From Raoultibacter massiliensis (GTDB lineage: Bacteria > Actinomycetota > Coriobacteriia > Coriobacteriales > Eggerthellaceae): a stretch of 64,000 nucleotides of DNA. Positions 9,395-17,812 of the stretch are shown here, piece by piece (the first letter of the stretch is position 1; each line of letters begins with the position of its first letter). The notes beneath the pieces are model-generated. The model searched no databases. It was not told the origin of the DNA and saw only the letters and a program-made list of their open reading frames with translations. Location: the NCBI RefSeq assembly GCF_900199545.1, contig NZ_LT962671.1, forward strand, positions 1,166,814 to 1,230,813, in the 5' to 3' direction. A program made the position numbers and the translations under genes.

Positions 9395-11680
9395 CTAGCC
9401 TTCGCTGCGATAGATCTTGCAGGGTATGGCACCGTAATGGGAGCCGAGGCCCAGCTTGCCTATCTCCTTGTGGGGCATGAGCTCGTTGATGTTCGACTTC
9501 CAAACGCTATAGAGCTCCTTGTCTTTGTCTTCGGGATACCACCAACCGTGATCGCAGCTGATAACATCCTCTTTCACGACCGGGGTGATCTTCGCGACCA
9601 TCTTGCAACGGCCCCACGGATTCTCGATGTACACCCAATCGCCCTCGTGGATGCCGTGCTTCTCGGCCATGGCGGGATGAATCTCGACGGTTGCGTAGGA
9701 ATGGATCTCGCGCAAGGACTCGATCATGCGATGCTCGGTATGGAACGACGTCACCTGACGGGCGCCCGTCACGAACGTGAGCGGGTACTCCTCCGCCCAT
9801 TCGGGACGCGAGATCTTCGAGAAGCGCGGCTCCTCGTAGTACGGTAGGGGATCTTCGCCAAGGTGCTGCATAACCGTGCTGTACAGTTCGACGCGTCCCG
9901 TCGGAGATTTGAACCCGGGTTTGCCGTCGGCACGCAGAAGCCCGAGCTCGTACTGCTTGTACGGAACCTCGTACTGACCGTACACCCATTCCTGTAGCGT
10001 GGGGTAGTCGATGTCCGCATCGGGAATGGATTGGATCTTATCGGTCAGATAGCTCTGCGTATCCTTCCACTTCACTTCGCTCGGGTCGCGATCGGGGTTG
10101 ATGCGATGATCGATGTCAAGCATGATCTCGAGGTCGGATTTGCATTCGCCCTCGGGCTCGAGCACCTTCGTCAGCGCATTGAACTGACCGGGCTGGTTGC
10201 ATCCGTGGAACGTGACCAGACCCTCATGCTCAAGCGCGGTGGATACGGGCAAGACAAGGTCGGCGAGCGCCTGGATGGTGGGGTTCATGAAGATGTCGGT
10301 GGCGACGCAGAACTCCTTGTGGCGGCACGCCTCGAGCCAACGCATCGGCTGCTGAGTAATGCAGGACGAGATGAAGTTCGAGCTCTGAATGAACAGGTAT
10401 TCTATGGGATACGGGCTTCCCGTAAGCAGGGTGTCAAGCGTGCAGTCCGGCTGCGTCGTATTGATGATGAAGTCCATAGCGGGATACTGCTCGTGCCCGG
10501 CGATGGGAATGGGGTTCTCGTCTTCCTTCTGCACCGTCATGCCGACGCCGCCGCGGCCAGTGGACCCGCCGTTTTTCATCGTCTGCCCGAGCTTGACGCC
10601 GCCGGGAATGTCGAGGTTGCCGCAGATTGCGAAGATACCCCAAACCGCATGGCCGATCTGGATGCAGTTCGGGTTCTGGTCAACCTTCAAACCAACCGAG
10701 GCAGTGCAGGGCTTTTGGGCCAGGCAGCGCGCCGCCGCCCTGATGTCGTCGGCAGAAACGCCGGTGATCTCCTCGGCCTTCTCGGGAGGCATCTCGCGCA
10801 TGCGCTCGGCGTACTCGTCAAAGCCGTAGCACCAGTATTCGATGAACTCGTGGTCGTACAGATCCTCCTCGATGATGACGTTGTTCAGAGCCATCGCAAG
10901 CGCGGTGTCGGTACCGGGGCGCAGCTGCAGATGATATTCGGCATGCATGGCAAGCCAGCTCGCACGCGGATCGGCGACGATCAGTTTCGTGCCGCGCTTC
11001 ATCATGTCGATGACGCTGTGGCCGAACAGGCCGTCGGGGTTCGACCAGAGCGGGTTGCGGCCCCAGACGAGCATGTACTTCGGAAGCTCGTAGCGAGGAT
11101 CGTCGTAGCGGTCTTTGAAACCGAATGCTCCGTCGTATTCCACGTAAGCGCACCCGAGAACCCAGTCCATGGCGGTCTGACGGGGAATGATGCACGACCA
11201 GCCTCCGTTGGCGTGAATGGCAGTGCGGCTGTGGAACACCTGGTTGCACAGCTGGAACTGGTAGGCGCTTGCCTCGCGGCCCGTGCCCGTCCACACCGAG
11301 ATGCTGTCAGGACCGTACTTCTCGCGGATCTCCCAGTACTTGGAAACCAGGATGTCGTACGCCTCGTCCCAGCTGATACGCTCCCAAGCATCGGGATTGC
11401 CGCGCTTGTCGCGATCGCGCTTCATCGGATACAGCAGGCGATCCTCATGGTAGTAATACTCGGGAAGCGTCAGGCACCGCACGCACAGGCGCCCGTTGGT
11501 GATCGGCTGTTCTGGGTCGCCCTCCACCTTTACCAGCTTGCCATCTTTCACGAATACCTTCAACCCGCATCCGACGCCATGGCACCCCGGAGGCGACCAT
11601 TGGGCGGTACGGAACACCTTGGTGCCGTCGGCAAGCTCTTCGACAGCGGGAGTGTCCGAAACTCTCCGTAACTCACTCAT
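9395..11680 (-). CDS. Soluble molybdopterin (bis-MGD) oxidoreductase A, DMSO reductase superfamily
   Basis: Large catalytic subunit of unknown substrate, 761 residues. The start at 11680 (MSELRRVSDTPAVEEL) is chosen for its GAGGAG site 8 bases upstream; the frame opens 9 codons earlier. There is no Tat signal, so it is cytoplasmic. N-terminal cysteines C33, C38, C66 and C69 replace the usual CxxCxxxC...C layout. The molybdopterin core follows (ERISWDEAYDIL, VWGRNPLWSNPDG, RPGTDTALAMALNNVI). The C-terminal MGD domain has VTGARQVTSFHTEHR and HPAMAEKHGIHEGDWVYIENPWG. A Cys in GGWSCIIPRQ sits where the Mo ligand is usually found. Catechol dehydroxylases of gut Eggerthellaceae are also soluble or exported members of this superfamily; that activity is only an inference. 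Confidence 0.85.
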   Translation of the reverse strand: MSELRRVSDTPAVEELADGTKVFRTAQWSPPGCHGVGCGLKVFVKDGKLVKVEGDPEQPITNGRLCVRCLTLPEYYYHEDRLLYPMKRDRDKRGNPDAWERISWDEAYDILVSKYWEIREKYGPDSISVWTGTGREASAYQFQLCNQVFHSRTAIHANGGWSCIIPRQTAMDWVLGCAYVEYDGAFGFKDRYDDPRYELPKYMLVWGRNPLWSNPDGLFGHSVIDMMKRGTKLIVADPRASWLAMHAEYHLQLRPGTDTALAMALNNVIIEEDLYDHEFIEYWCYGFDEYAERMREMPPEKAEEITGVSADDIRAAARCLAQKPCTASVGLKVDQNPNCIQIGHAVWGIFAICGNLDIPGGVKLGQTMKNGGSTGRGGVGMTVQKEDENPIPIAGHEQYPAMDFIINTTQPDCTLDTLLTGSPYPIEYLFIQSSNFISSCITQQPMRWLEACRHKEFCVATDIFMNPTIQALADLVLPVSTALEHEGLVTFHGCNQPGQFNALTKVLEPEGECKSDLEIMLDIDHRINPDRDPSEVKWKDTQSYLTDKIQSIPDADIDYPTLQEWVYGQYEVPYKQYELGLLRADGKPGFKSPTGRVELYSTVMQHLGEDPLPYYEEPRFSKISRPEWAEEYPLTFVTGARQVTSFHTEHRMIESLREIHSYATVEIHPAMAEKHGIHEGDWVYIENPWGRCKMVAKITPVVKEDVISCDHGWWYPEDKDKELYSVWKSNINELMPHKEIGKLGLGSHYGAIPCKIYRSEG

Positions 11681-11947
11681 CCTGCATACTCCTCTCCTGT
11701 TTAGCACTCGTTGTCCCTTGCATTGCGCATGCGTTCCGTCGCCGCATTCACACGCGATTTCCGGTGCCGCCTGCGCCTGGCACTGGGTCGATCCGGCCGA
11801 AACGCCCCCGCCCGTCCCTTCCCGTGCCGTATCTCCATCTTCGATCCGAAGTGAAATCCTGCCATCTGCTAGAAGGTATGAAAGTGCCGATCAAACGCAC
11901 TTTTCTCAACGTCCCAGCTCCAGCTTTCCATCCTATGACTCTCAGTA
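11681..11947. other. Gap before Mo-enzyme A; possible internal promoter region
   Basis: About 270 bases separating the Cys-rich 60-aa gene from Mo-enzyme A, the largest gap inside the minus-strand cluster. It holds no credible gene. Its size suggests a second promoter or an mRNA processing point for the Mo-enzyme A / ferredoxin pair. No clean sigma-70 pair or hairpin was found by eye. Confidence 0.4.
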
Positions 11948-12130
11948 CTAGGCACCCGATCCCCCGCGTTTGTACTCGATGCGCTCGCTGCCGCAGCATG
12001 CGCACTTCTTCGGATTCTCCCCGGGCTGTATCTCTCGACCGCAATCGATGCAGACGAGGACCATGGCCGCAATGGGAAGATCGGGCATCGTGCATTTCCC
12101 GCAGTGGTTGCATTCGTAGCATCCAGCCAT
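11948..12130 (-). CDS. Small cysteine-rich (zinc-ribbon/rubredoxin-like) protein
   Basis: A 60-residue protein with ten cysteines. An N-terminal cluster CYECNHCGKC (residues 4-13) is followed by CIDCG (28-32) and CACCGSERIEYKR (43-55). The last two pairs form a plausible zinc ribbon. It starts 9 bases after the MFS gene stop, so it is co-transcribed. Function unknown; it could be a metal-binding accessory or electron carrier for the cluster's enzymes. Confidence 0.7.
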   Translation of the reverse strand: MAGCYECNHCGKCTMPDLPIAAMVLVCIDCGREIQPGENPKKCACCGSERIEYKRGGSGA

Positions 12131-12139
12131 CGCTTCCGC

Positions 12140-13375
12140 CTACCTCCCTTCCCTTTCGGCTTTCGATACCTTTTTGCGCATGCGATTCCTGTAGAGAACC
12201 TCGACGACGGCGAGCGCGGCGAACCCGCAGGCGCCCACGAGCATCCCCGCCGAAGCGGTCGCCGACGAGAACAACGCCGTTTTGAGCGCCGTCACAACGA
12301 TCGGCGAGAACGTGATGCCGATGTTGACGAACACGAGGCCGAGCGATATCGCCATCGTTGCGCGCTTTTCCGCTTCGTTGCTCAAATAGTAGATGGTGCT
12401 CACCTCCTGGATTCCCGACCCGAAGCCAAATAGGATCCCACCGAGCATGAGCATGGGAAACGACGTGCTGAACGACGCGATCGCCAAACCGATCGCCAGG
12501 ATCGCAAAGCCGAACGCGAGCGTCCTGTCCTTCATGACTCCCGAAAGCTTTCCATACGTTATCCCCAGTACGAACGCCACCAGATAGTTGAGCGACGTTA
12601 TCTTCGACACGTCGGCCGACGTTCCCATATCTTTCTCCCCGACCATCATCGCTATGTTGGAATGAAACGCGAACGAGAACAGAGCAGCCACCATGAACAG
12701 GAGAAGCAGGTAGACGACCTTGGGTGTGAACAGCTCCTTGATCCCATCGGCCTTGTTTTCCCTGTCGATGAGCTTCCGTTCGATCCCGCCTTTCGGCAAA
12801 CGAAAGAACGTAACAAGGAAAACGGGGATGACGGCTAGGTAAACCAAGTATGCGTTGCTCCATCCCGTCAAGGCGAGATACCCGACCACCAGCGCGACAA
12901 CCGCCGCGCCAACGTAGTTGGCCGCCTGCTTGAACCCGAGCACCTTGCCACGCTGCGCACCAGACCATCCCTCGCAGATGATCGCCGAGGCGAGCGGATG
13001 CATAAGCCCCTGAGCGATGCCGATGAGGGCGCTGCTCGCAAACAGGATGTAGATGCTCTGCGCACGGAACAGCACCGGTATCATGCCGCCGACAAACAGG
13101 ATCGCCAGCGCGACAAGCCCGATCGAACGCTTCCTCACATACGACGCGAGAAATCCCGAAAGAAGCATAGCGGGGATGGACAGAAGCGAAGGCACCGACA
13201 AAACCATCTGTATGACGACGACGGGAACGTCGGGAAACTGCTCGCCTATCATCGCCAACACTGACGAAAATGCACTGAACGCGCTGTCGAACACCGCAAA
13301 CGAGCAAACCGGGATCAGCACGATCGCATGTTCAACCTTGAAATACGAAATGATTCCTTTTATCCACGAATGCAT
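12140..13375 (-). CDS. MFS transporter
   Basis: A 411-residue transporter with about 12 hydrophobic helices, first FKVEHAIVLIPVCSFAVFDS. The cytoplasmic loop between helices 2 and 3 carries the MFS-type basic motif (SGFLASYVRKRSIG). The ATG at 13375 has AGGTGG five bases upstream; a GTG three codons earlier is also possible. It lies next to a second MFS gene and in the operon of two Mo-enzymes, so it probably imports their substrate or exports a product. The substrate cannot be read from the sequence. Confidence 0.85.
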   Translation of the reverse strand: MHSWIKGIISYFKVEHAIVLIPVCSFAVFDSAFSAFSSVLAMIGEQFPDVPVVVIQMVLSVPSLLSIPAMLLSGFLASYVRKRSIGLVALAILFVGGMIPVLFRAQSIYILFASSALIGIAQGLMHPLASAIICEGWSGAQRGKVLGFKQAANYVGAAVVALVVGYLALTGWSNAYLVYLAVIPVFLVTFFRLPKGGIERKLIDRENKADGIKELFTPKVVYLLLLFMVAALFSFAFHSNIAMMVGEKDMGTSADVSKITSLNYLVAFVLGITYGKLSGVMKDRTLAFGFAILAIGLAIASFSTSFPMLMLGGILFGFGSGIQEVSTIYYLSNEAEKRATMAISLGLVFVNIGITFSPIVVTALKTALFSSATASAGMLVGACGFAALAVVEVLYRNRMRKKVSKAEREGR

Positions 13376-13440
13376 ATCCCCCACCTAATCTCACCTATGC
13401 GCGCCGACGAGGCGGCGCTTGATCTTGCGGCTCGTTCACC

Positions 13441-14640
13441 TCAGGCCGTCGACCTCCTCGCCGCCCTGTACGCCAAAAACGCAAGCAGCGACAAGAGAAT
13501 CGCGATCGCGTTGAATGCGAAGGTCGCCGGAGCGCCCCATGTCTGCAGCACGAAACCCCCCAGAACCGGACCGAGACCCATTCCGATGTCCGGCCCGATG
13601 TAAAACGTGTTCGCCGCCCTCCCGAGCTTCCTCTCGTCGACCCCCCTTACTGATTCCGCCTGAACGGCCGCATAAGCCGACGCCTGCCCTACCGCCATGC
13701 AGGCAGCCGCAACGCAAACGGACAGGGCGGAATGAAAAACCGACAGCTGAACCATGCCCGCCATCGCGACGACAAGCGCGGGCACAACGACCACCGACAC
13801 GCCGTAGCGATCGCTGACCCTGCCGGCCAGAGGCTTCGAAGCCAATGTAACGACTGAGTACACGACGAAGTAGAACGGCGCGCCTTGAATCGATCCCTGC
13901 TCGCCCATAAGCACGAGGAACGTGTTGTTCGTCCCCTGAGCGATCATCATGAGTCCGGCTACGACCGAATAGGCGACCGCAGGCCCATAAAACATCTTGC
14001 TCGGCTTGAACAGATTCGCGAAGTTTCCGATGCGACGATGCACATCCTTGCGCCCCGATGCAGGCTCCGGCGCTTTGAACGCGATCGCAAGAAAGAACCC
14101 GACGATAAGCAGGCAGGCGGACAGAACGTACACGGAGGAGTACCCAAGTGACGAACCCAGCGACGATCCGATCGCCGGGCCGAGCGCACACGCCAAGGTG
14201 TAGGCGATGCTCAGCCACCCCACGCCGCTTCCCAGCGATCCTTTCGGAACGACGAGGGAGGCCATCGAGATAACCAACGTCGATTTGAAAGCGAAGGCGA
14301 AGCCCTGCATAGCGCACCATATGGCGAGAGCGAGCGTCGTCGTCGCGGTCGCGCAGCCGAGCGCGGAAACCGCGAAGATCGCGGAAGCCGCCACAAGGAG
14401 ATTCTTCTTGCTGAAGACATCCGAAAGGGACCCGCTTATCGGACGTATCGCCATGGCCGCCGTTGCAAGGAGTCCTGCGATGAAACCAGCCAGGGCGACC
14501 GACGCGCCGAGTGAAACCGCATAGCTTGCCGTGATGGGCCTCGTAAGGTACAACGCCATCTGCATGACGGATTCCATGAGGAGCACGTGAACGTATTTGC
14601 GATTCCACAACCGCTCGGGAGACATTTCGGCGACATCCAA
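13441..14640 (-). CDS. MFS transporter
   Basis: A 399-residue member with about 12 helices. Motif A appears as RPISGSLSDVFSKKN after helix 2 and, in the second half, as KPLAGRVSDRYG. It differs clearly from its neighbour at 12140-13375, so this is not a recent duplication. The first start is TTG at 14640; an in-frame ATG lies 5 codons later, and neither has a strong ribosome site. It is 56 bases from the next MFS gene and 76 bases from the trigger-factor-like gene. Confidence 0.83.
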   Translation of the reverse strand: MDVAEMSPERLWNRKYVHVLLMESVMQMALYLTRPITASYAVSLGASVALAGFIAGLLATAAMAIRPISGSLSDVFSKKNLLVAASAIFAVSALGCATATTTLALAIWCAMQGFAFAFKSTLVISMASLVVPKGSLGSGVGWLSIAYTLACALGPAIGSSLGSSLGYSSVYVLSACLLIVGFFLAIAFKAPEPASGRKDVHRRIGNFANLFKPSKMFYGPAVAYSVVAGLMMIAQGTNNTFLVLMGEQGSIQGAPFYFVVYSVVTLASKPLAGRVSDRYGVSVVVVPALVVAMAGMVQLSVFHSALSVCVAAACMAVGQASAYAAVQAESVRGVDERKLGRAANTFYIGPDIGMGLGPVLGGFVLQTWGAPATFAFNAIAILLSLLAFLAYRAARRSTA

Positions 14641-14716
14641 TCTCTTCGATCATTGCTCGACGTTCAACCGCGAGCGGCACGGCGCATGCGCGCTTTCCGT
14701 CACGGCCGCGCATCGG

Positions 14717-16027
14717 TCAGCCTTTCGCCTGCACAGCGGATACCTCCGCCGTCTCGACAAGCCAGCTTATGGCCTTTATCCTTTTCGCGGCTCCCTCGAC
14801 CAGATGGAACCTGCCGCTCTTCCTCAATTCCTCCTCGTCAAACGATTCGGACCCGAACAGCTTCGCATGCGCCGTTTCGAGGTCTCCCCGAACAAGCTCC
14901 ATGCCCCGTCCGTCGAAGAGGGCTTCGAGAGCGAATCCCTGCCTGAGGCTTTCCCCTGAACGGATGAGCATCTTCATGCTAAATTCCTGCTCGTTGGTCT
15001 TCTCTTCCTCGAAGTAATCATCAAGGGTCTTGCCGCGAGCCGCCAGATCCCGCTCCAGCTTGTCCATCTGGGCCTTGTACGATGCCTGATAGAAATCATC
15101 GTTGATGTCCCCTTGAAGGCGTTTCTCCAGCTCAATATTCGCCAAATGGGCCTTCGTATCCTTATCGAGGACGAGAGCGTCGAACTCCATATCGCGGCGC
15201 AGCCCGTTGAGAAACTCTCCGACCGACGAAACGCGGGGGAAAGCGCCTTGCACCCACTCGTCGGTCAGATCGGGGGCCATCTTGCGCTGCTGACTCAGCA
15301 CCGTAACCGTAGCAACGAACCGATCCACGTCGTCGGGGGCAATGGACCGCGGGCGTTCAACCTCGTAGCGTATCGTCCGCGTTTCGCCCACATCCATGCC
15401 GATCATCCCTTCGACGAAAGGCGCGGGCATAGACTCCCCGTCCACGTCGAGAATCATGCCCTTGCCCGACAGGCGAACAACCGTCTCGTCGCCGAGCTTC
15501 GTCATGACATCGACTTTCACATGGTCGCCCATGCGGACGGGACGAGGATCATCGTCAATGTATCGCGCATGCTGATCGAGAAGATTTGCAACGCGCTTTT
15601 CAAGATCTTCGTCGGAAACAATCGTCTCGTCCATCTCTATGCTCACCGGCTCGTACGAGCTCAGGCTGAGATCGGGACGCTCGACCACTGCAAGGGAGTA
15701 CGAATACGGGACACCTTTCTCGGGATATTCGAGCGCGTGAATCTTCGGCGTTAGCGCGGGGGTAACGTCGAGAGCACGCAAAGCATCGCTCGTTACCCGG
15801 CCGATGACGAAATCGCGCCGCAGCTCCCTGAGGTGCTTGGCCGGAAGAGAATCCGAAAGCCGGTCTTCGATCTCGGACCACGGCAACCGCTCGTCGAGAT
15901 TTCGGCAGCTCGCCAGCACCTCGTAGAACTCGCCGAGCAGCTCGTCGACGTCATCCGAGGACACTGACACCTCGATCTCAAGAGCGCCTGCCGCCCCCGC
16001 GGCCTTCTCAAGCCGTTCGAAATTCAT
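14717..16027 (-). CDS. Trigger-factor-like protein (second, operon-embedded chaperone)
   Basis: A 436-residue protein with the three-part trigger factor plan. An N-terminal domain (about 1-120) is followed by an FKBP-like PPIase domain (about 155-245: VRMGDHVKVDVMTKL, APFVEGMIGMDVGETRTIRY) and a C-terminal helical arm (about 255-420). The ribosome-docking loop GFRxGKxP of true trigger factor is absent. That argues for a specialised chaperone rather than the general ribosome-bound one. Its place between an MmgE/PrpD gene and transporters suggests it helps fold or assemble the cluster's Mo-enzymes; this is inference. The ATG is preceded by GGGGGT. Confidence 0.75.
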   Translation of the reverse strand: MNFERLEKAAGAAGALEIEVSVSSDDVDELLGEFYEVLASCRNLDERLPWSEIEDRLSDSLPAKHLRELRRDFVIGRVTSDALRALDVTPALTPKIHALEYPEKGVPYSYSLAVVERPDLSLSSYEPVSIEMDETIVSDEDLEKRVANLLDQHARYIDDDPRPVRMGDHVKVDVMTKLGDETVVRLSGKGMILDVDGESMPAPFVEGMIGMDVGETRTIRYEVERPRSIAPDDVDRFVATVTVLSQQRKMAPDLTDEWVQGAFPRVSSVGEFLNGLRRDMEFDALVLDKDTKAHLANIELEKRLQGDINDDFYQASYKAQMDKLERDLAARGKTLDDYFEEEKTNEQEFSMKMLIRSGESLRQGFALEALFDGRGMELVRGDLETAHAKLFGSESFDEEELRKSGRFHLVEGAAKRIKAISWLVETAEVSAVQAKG

Positions 16028-16074
16028 GGTTTACCCCCGTATCCGCAATTTTGAATTCGCAGTCGATCCTGCAG

Positions 16075-17463
16075 CTACTTCGCCAACTCCATAAGGCGCG
16101 AAACGTCGTCGACGTCTTCCAGATGCCGAACGGCGTCGATGATCGCCTCGACCGTCTCGTCGTCCATGGCGTGCCTCGCATAAGAAGCACAGTCCCGGAA
16201 CTTGCGCGCGAGGTCGGACCACTGCATTCGGTTTTTAGGATGACCGTACACCGCATCGACCCGACGCTCGAAAACGCGCCCATCCTCTAAATCGATGCGC
16301 ACCTTTCCCGGCAGCATGGTCTTCGAGAGCGTGCTTTTCAGGCTTTCGTCGTATTCGTATACGGTTTTCGAGCACAGATCGAGCAGCAGCGGATCCTTCA
16401 GCGCCTCGAGGGAGAAATCGCCGATCTCGATTTTCCGATAGGCGATCGCCTGAGCAACCGTGAAGGGCAGGCTCAGTTTCGCCCCGGGTATCGACGGCGG
16501 GTTTTTCCGCGCATCCTCTGGCTCAAGACAGCGTTTCACGTCATCGGCGGCGTAGTAGAGCGTGACCCGCTCCACCGCCGTCGCATCGATGTCGTTATCC
16601 TTCGCCAAACCGAGTGCCGCATCGACATGGGAGTTCGTAAAACGGCAGCACGGCCACGGCTTGATGGACACGCCCGCACCTTCAAATCGCTCTCCCATGT
16701 CGGCGAATGCGCTCTGGTCGAAAACGCCGTCGTAGTAGACGGAGAAAAAGCCCGCCTTACCGCCGAACGTTTCCTTGAGGCCGGGAACGCCGTTTTTCGC
16801 AAGCAAAGCGGAGAGAACGCCCGTCATGTTGGGAAACATCCCGTACAAGCCGCGCAGCGCACCGGACTCGATGACGAGCTCTTTCGTTCCTCCCGCCCTG
16901 TTGTAGGCGATGCCGAGCGCATTTTCGGTCTCTTCCGCATTCAGGCCGAGCAGCTTGGCCGATGCGGCGGTTGCCGAAAACGTGCCGAGGAGCACGGGAA
17001 GCATCCAGAGCAGCCCTTCGTTTTCCTGTGGGTTGGAAACGGCGAAACCAAGCCGGCATATGAGATCGTTGCCCACCGCCACTGCGGCTATGAGGTCCTT
17101 GCCCGATGCGGACATGCTTTCGCCTACCGTAAGCGCTGCGGGAACCACCGACGCGCTCGGATGGACAAACGCATCGTCATGGGCATCGTCGTAATCGATG
17201 CTGTGGGCTAAAGAACCATTCGCCATGGCTGCAAGCACTTCGTTTCCGCGCTTTCCGAAGCCGACCACCGTACACGTGCCAGCGCCCCCGAGCGTATCGA
17301 GGAGCCCGACGACGCCCTCGACGCCTTCGCCCGCTCCGCTTCCCGCAAGCATGCAGCCCAGCGTATCGAGGATCGCCATCTTCGAGGCTTCGACAACTTC
17401 GTCGGGAAGCCGATCGTAATTCGTATCAACAATAGTGCGAGCAAACATCGATCCCAAATCCAT
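16075..17463 (-). CDS. MmgE/PrpD family protein (2-methylcitrate dehydratase / cis-aconitate decarboxylase-like)
   Basis: A 462-residue member of the family that contains 2-methylcitrate dehydratase, cis-aconitate decarboxylase and iminodisuccinate epimerase; it acts on C5-C7 carboxylic acids. The family motif ANGSLAHSIDYDDAH...HPSASVVPAAL lies around residues 85-115. Further family stretches include KPWPCCRFTNSHVDAAL and the C-terminal lid-like KVRIDLEDGRVFERRVD. The ATG at 17463 has GGAG upstream; the longer open frame beyond is proline/arginine-rich and belongs to the neighbour's antisense. There is no prpB/prpC nearby, so this is not a methylcitrate cycle; it more likely processes a compound handled by this operon. 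Confidence 0.85.
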   Translation of the reverse strand: MDLGSMFARTIVDTNYDRLPDEVVEASKMAILDTLGCMLAGSGAGEGVEGVVGLLDTLGGAGTCTVVGFGKRGNEVLAAMANGSLAHSIDYDDAHDDAFVHPSASVVPAALTVGESMSASGKDLIAAVAVGNDLICRLGFAVSNPQENEGLLWMLPVLLGTFSATAASAKLLGLNAEETENALGIAYNRAGGTKELVIESGALRGLYGMFPNMTGVLSALLAKNGVPGLKETFGGKAGFFSVYYDGVFDQSAFADMGERFEGAGVSIKPWPCCRFTNSHVDAALGLAKDNDIDATAVERVTLYYAADDVKRCLEPEDARKNPPSIPGAKLSLPFTVAQAIAYRKIEIGDFSLEALKDPLLLDLCSKTVYEYDESLKSTLSKTMLPGKVRIDLEDGRVFERRVDAVYGHPKNRMQWSDLARKFRDCASYARHAMDDETVEAIIDAVRHLEDVDDVSRLMELAK

Positions 17464-17503
17464 GACCTTACTCCTTCTGTCGCCGTAAGTTCGTACGCGC
17501 CGT

Positions 17504-17737
17504 CTATTGCTTCGGCGCTCCGGGTGCACTCGGCGGCTTCGGAGCCCCGGGAGCTTTCGGCGCTCCGGGAGCCGCAGGCGCTCCGAGGGCGCCGGGACCG
17601 CCTGGCGCCGAGCCCACTTTCGGGGCGCTGGGAAGCTTCGCCCCGCACTGATCACATGCCTCGTTATCGAAATCGTTTTGCGCGCCGCACTGGGGGCACT
17701 TTTTGCTCATATCGATTTCAGCTGGCCTGAAACACAT
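17504..17737 (-). CDS. Small zinc-ribbon protein with Ala-Pro-Gly tail
   Basis: A 77-residue protein starting MCFRPAEIDMSKKCPQCG. A double CxxC zinc ribbon (CPQCGAQNDFDNEACDQCG, about residues 14-32) is followed by a low-complexity tail rich in Ala-Pro-Gly-Lys repeats (about 38-77). The start at 17737 has AGAGG eight bases upstream. An ATG ten codons earlier would place its ribosome site inside the hairpin at 17771-17803. Function unknown; the tail suggests a flexible linker or scaffold. Confidence 0.65.
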   Translation of the reverse strand: MCFRPAEIDMSKKCPQCGAQNDFDNEACDQCGAKLPSAPKVGSAPGGPGALGAPAAPGAPKAPGAPKPPSAPGAPKQ

Positions 17738-17770
17738 ATCGGATACCTCTTTCTTTTCCGTTTCCATACA

Positions 17771-17803
17771 GCCTCGGCAGCCGTGCAGCACCGCTGCCGA
17801 GGC
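17771..17803 (-). promoter_or_regulatory. Stable hairpin between symporter and zinc-ribbon genes
   Basis: Perfect 11-base stem GCCTCGGCAGC / GCTGCCGAGGC with an 11-base loop. There is no T-run after it on the minus strand, so it is not a standard terminator. It probably marks an mRNA processing or stability element that lowers downstream expression. Confidence 0.55.
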
Positions 17804-17812
17804 CCTTTACCG

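Noticed and set aside
10031..11671. 546-codon open frame on the plus strand
   Set aside because: Antisense to Mo-enzyme A, with the usual shadow composition.
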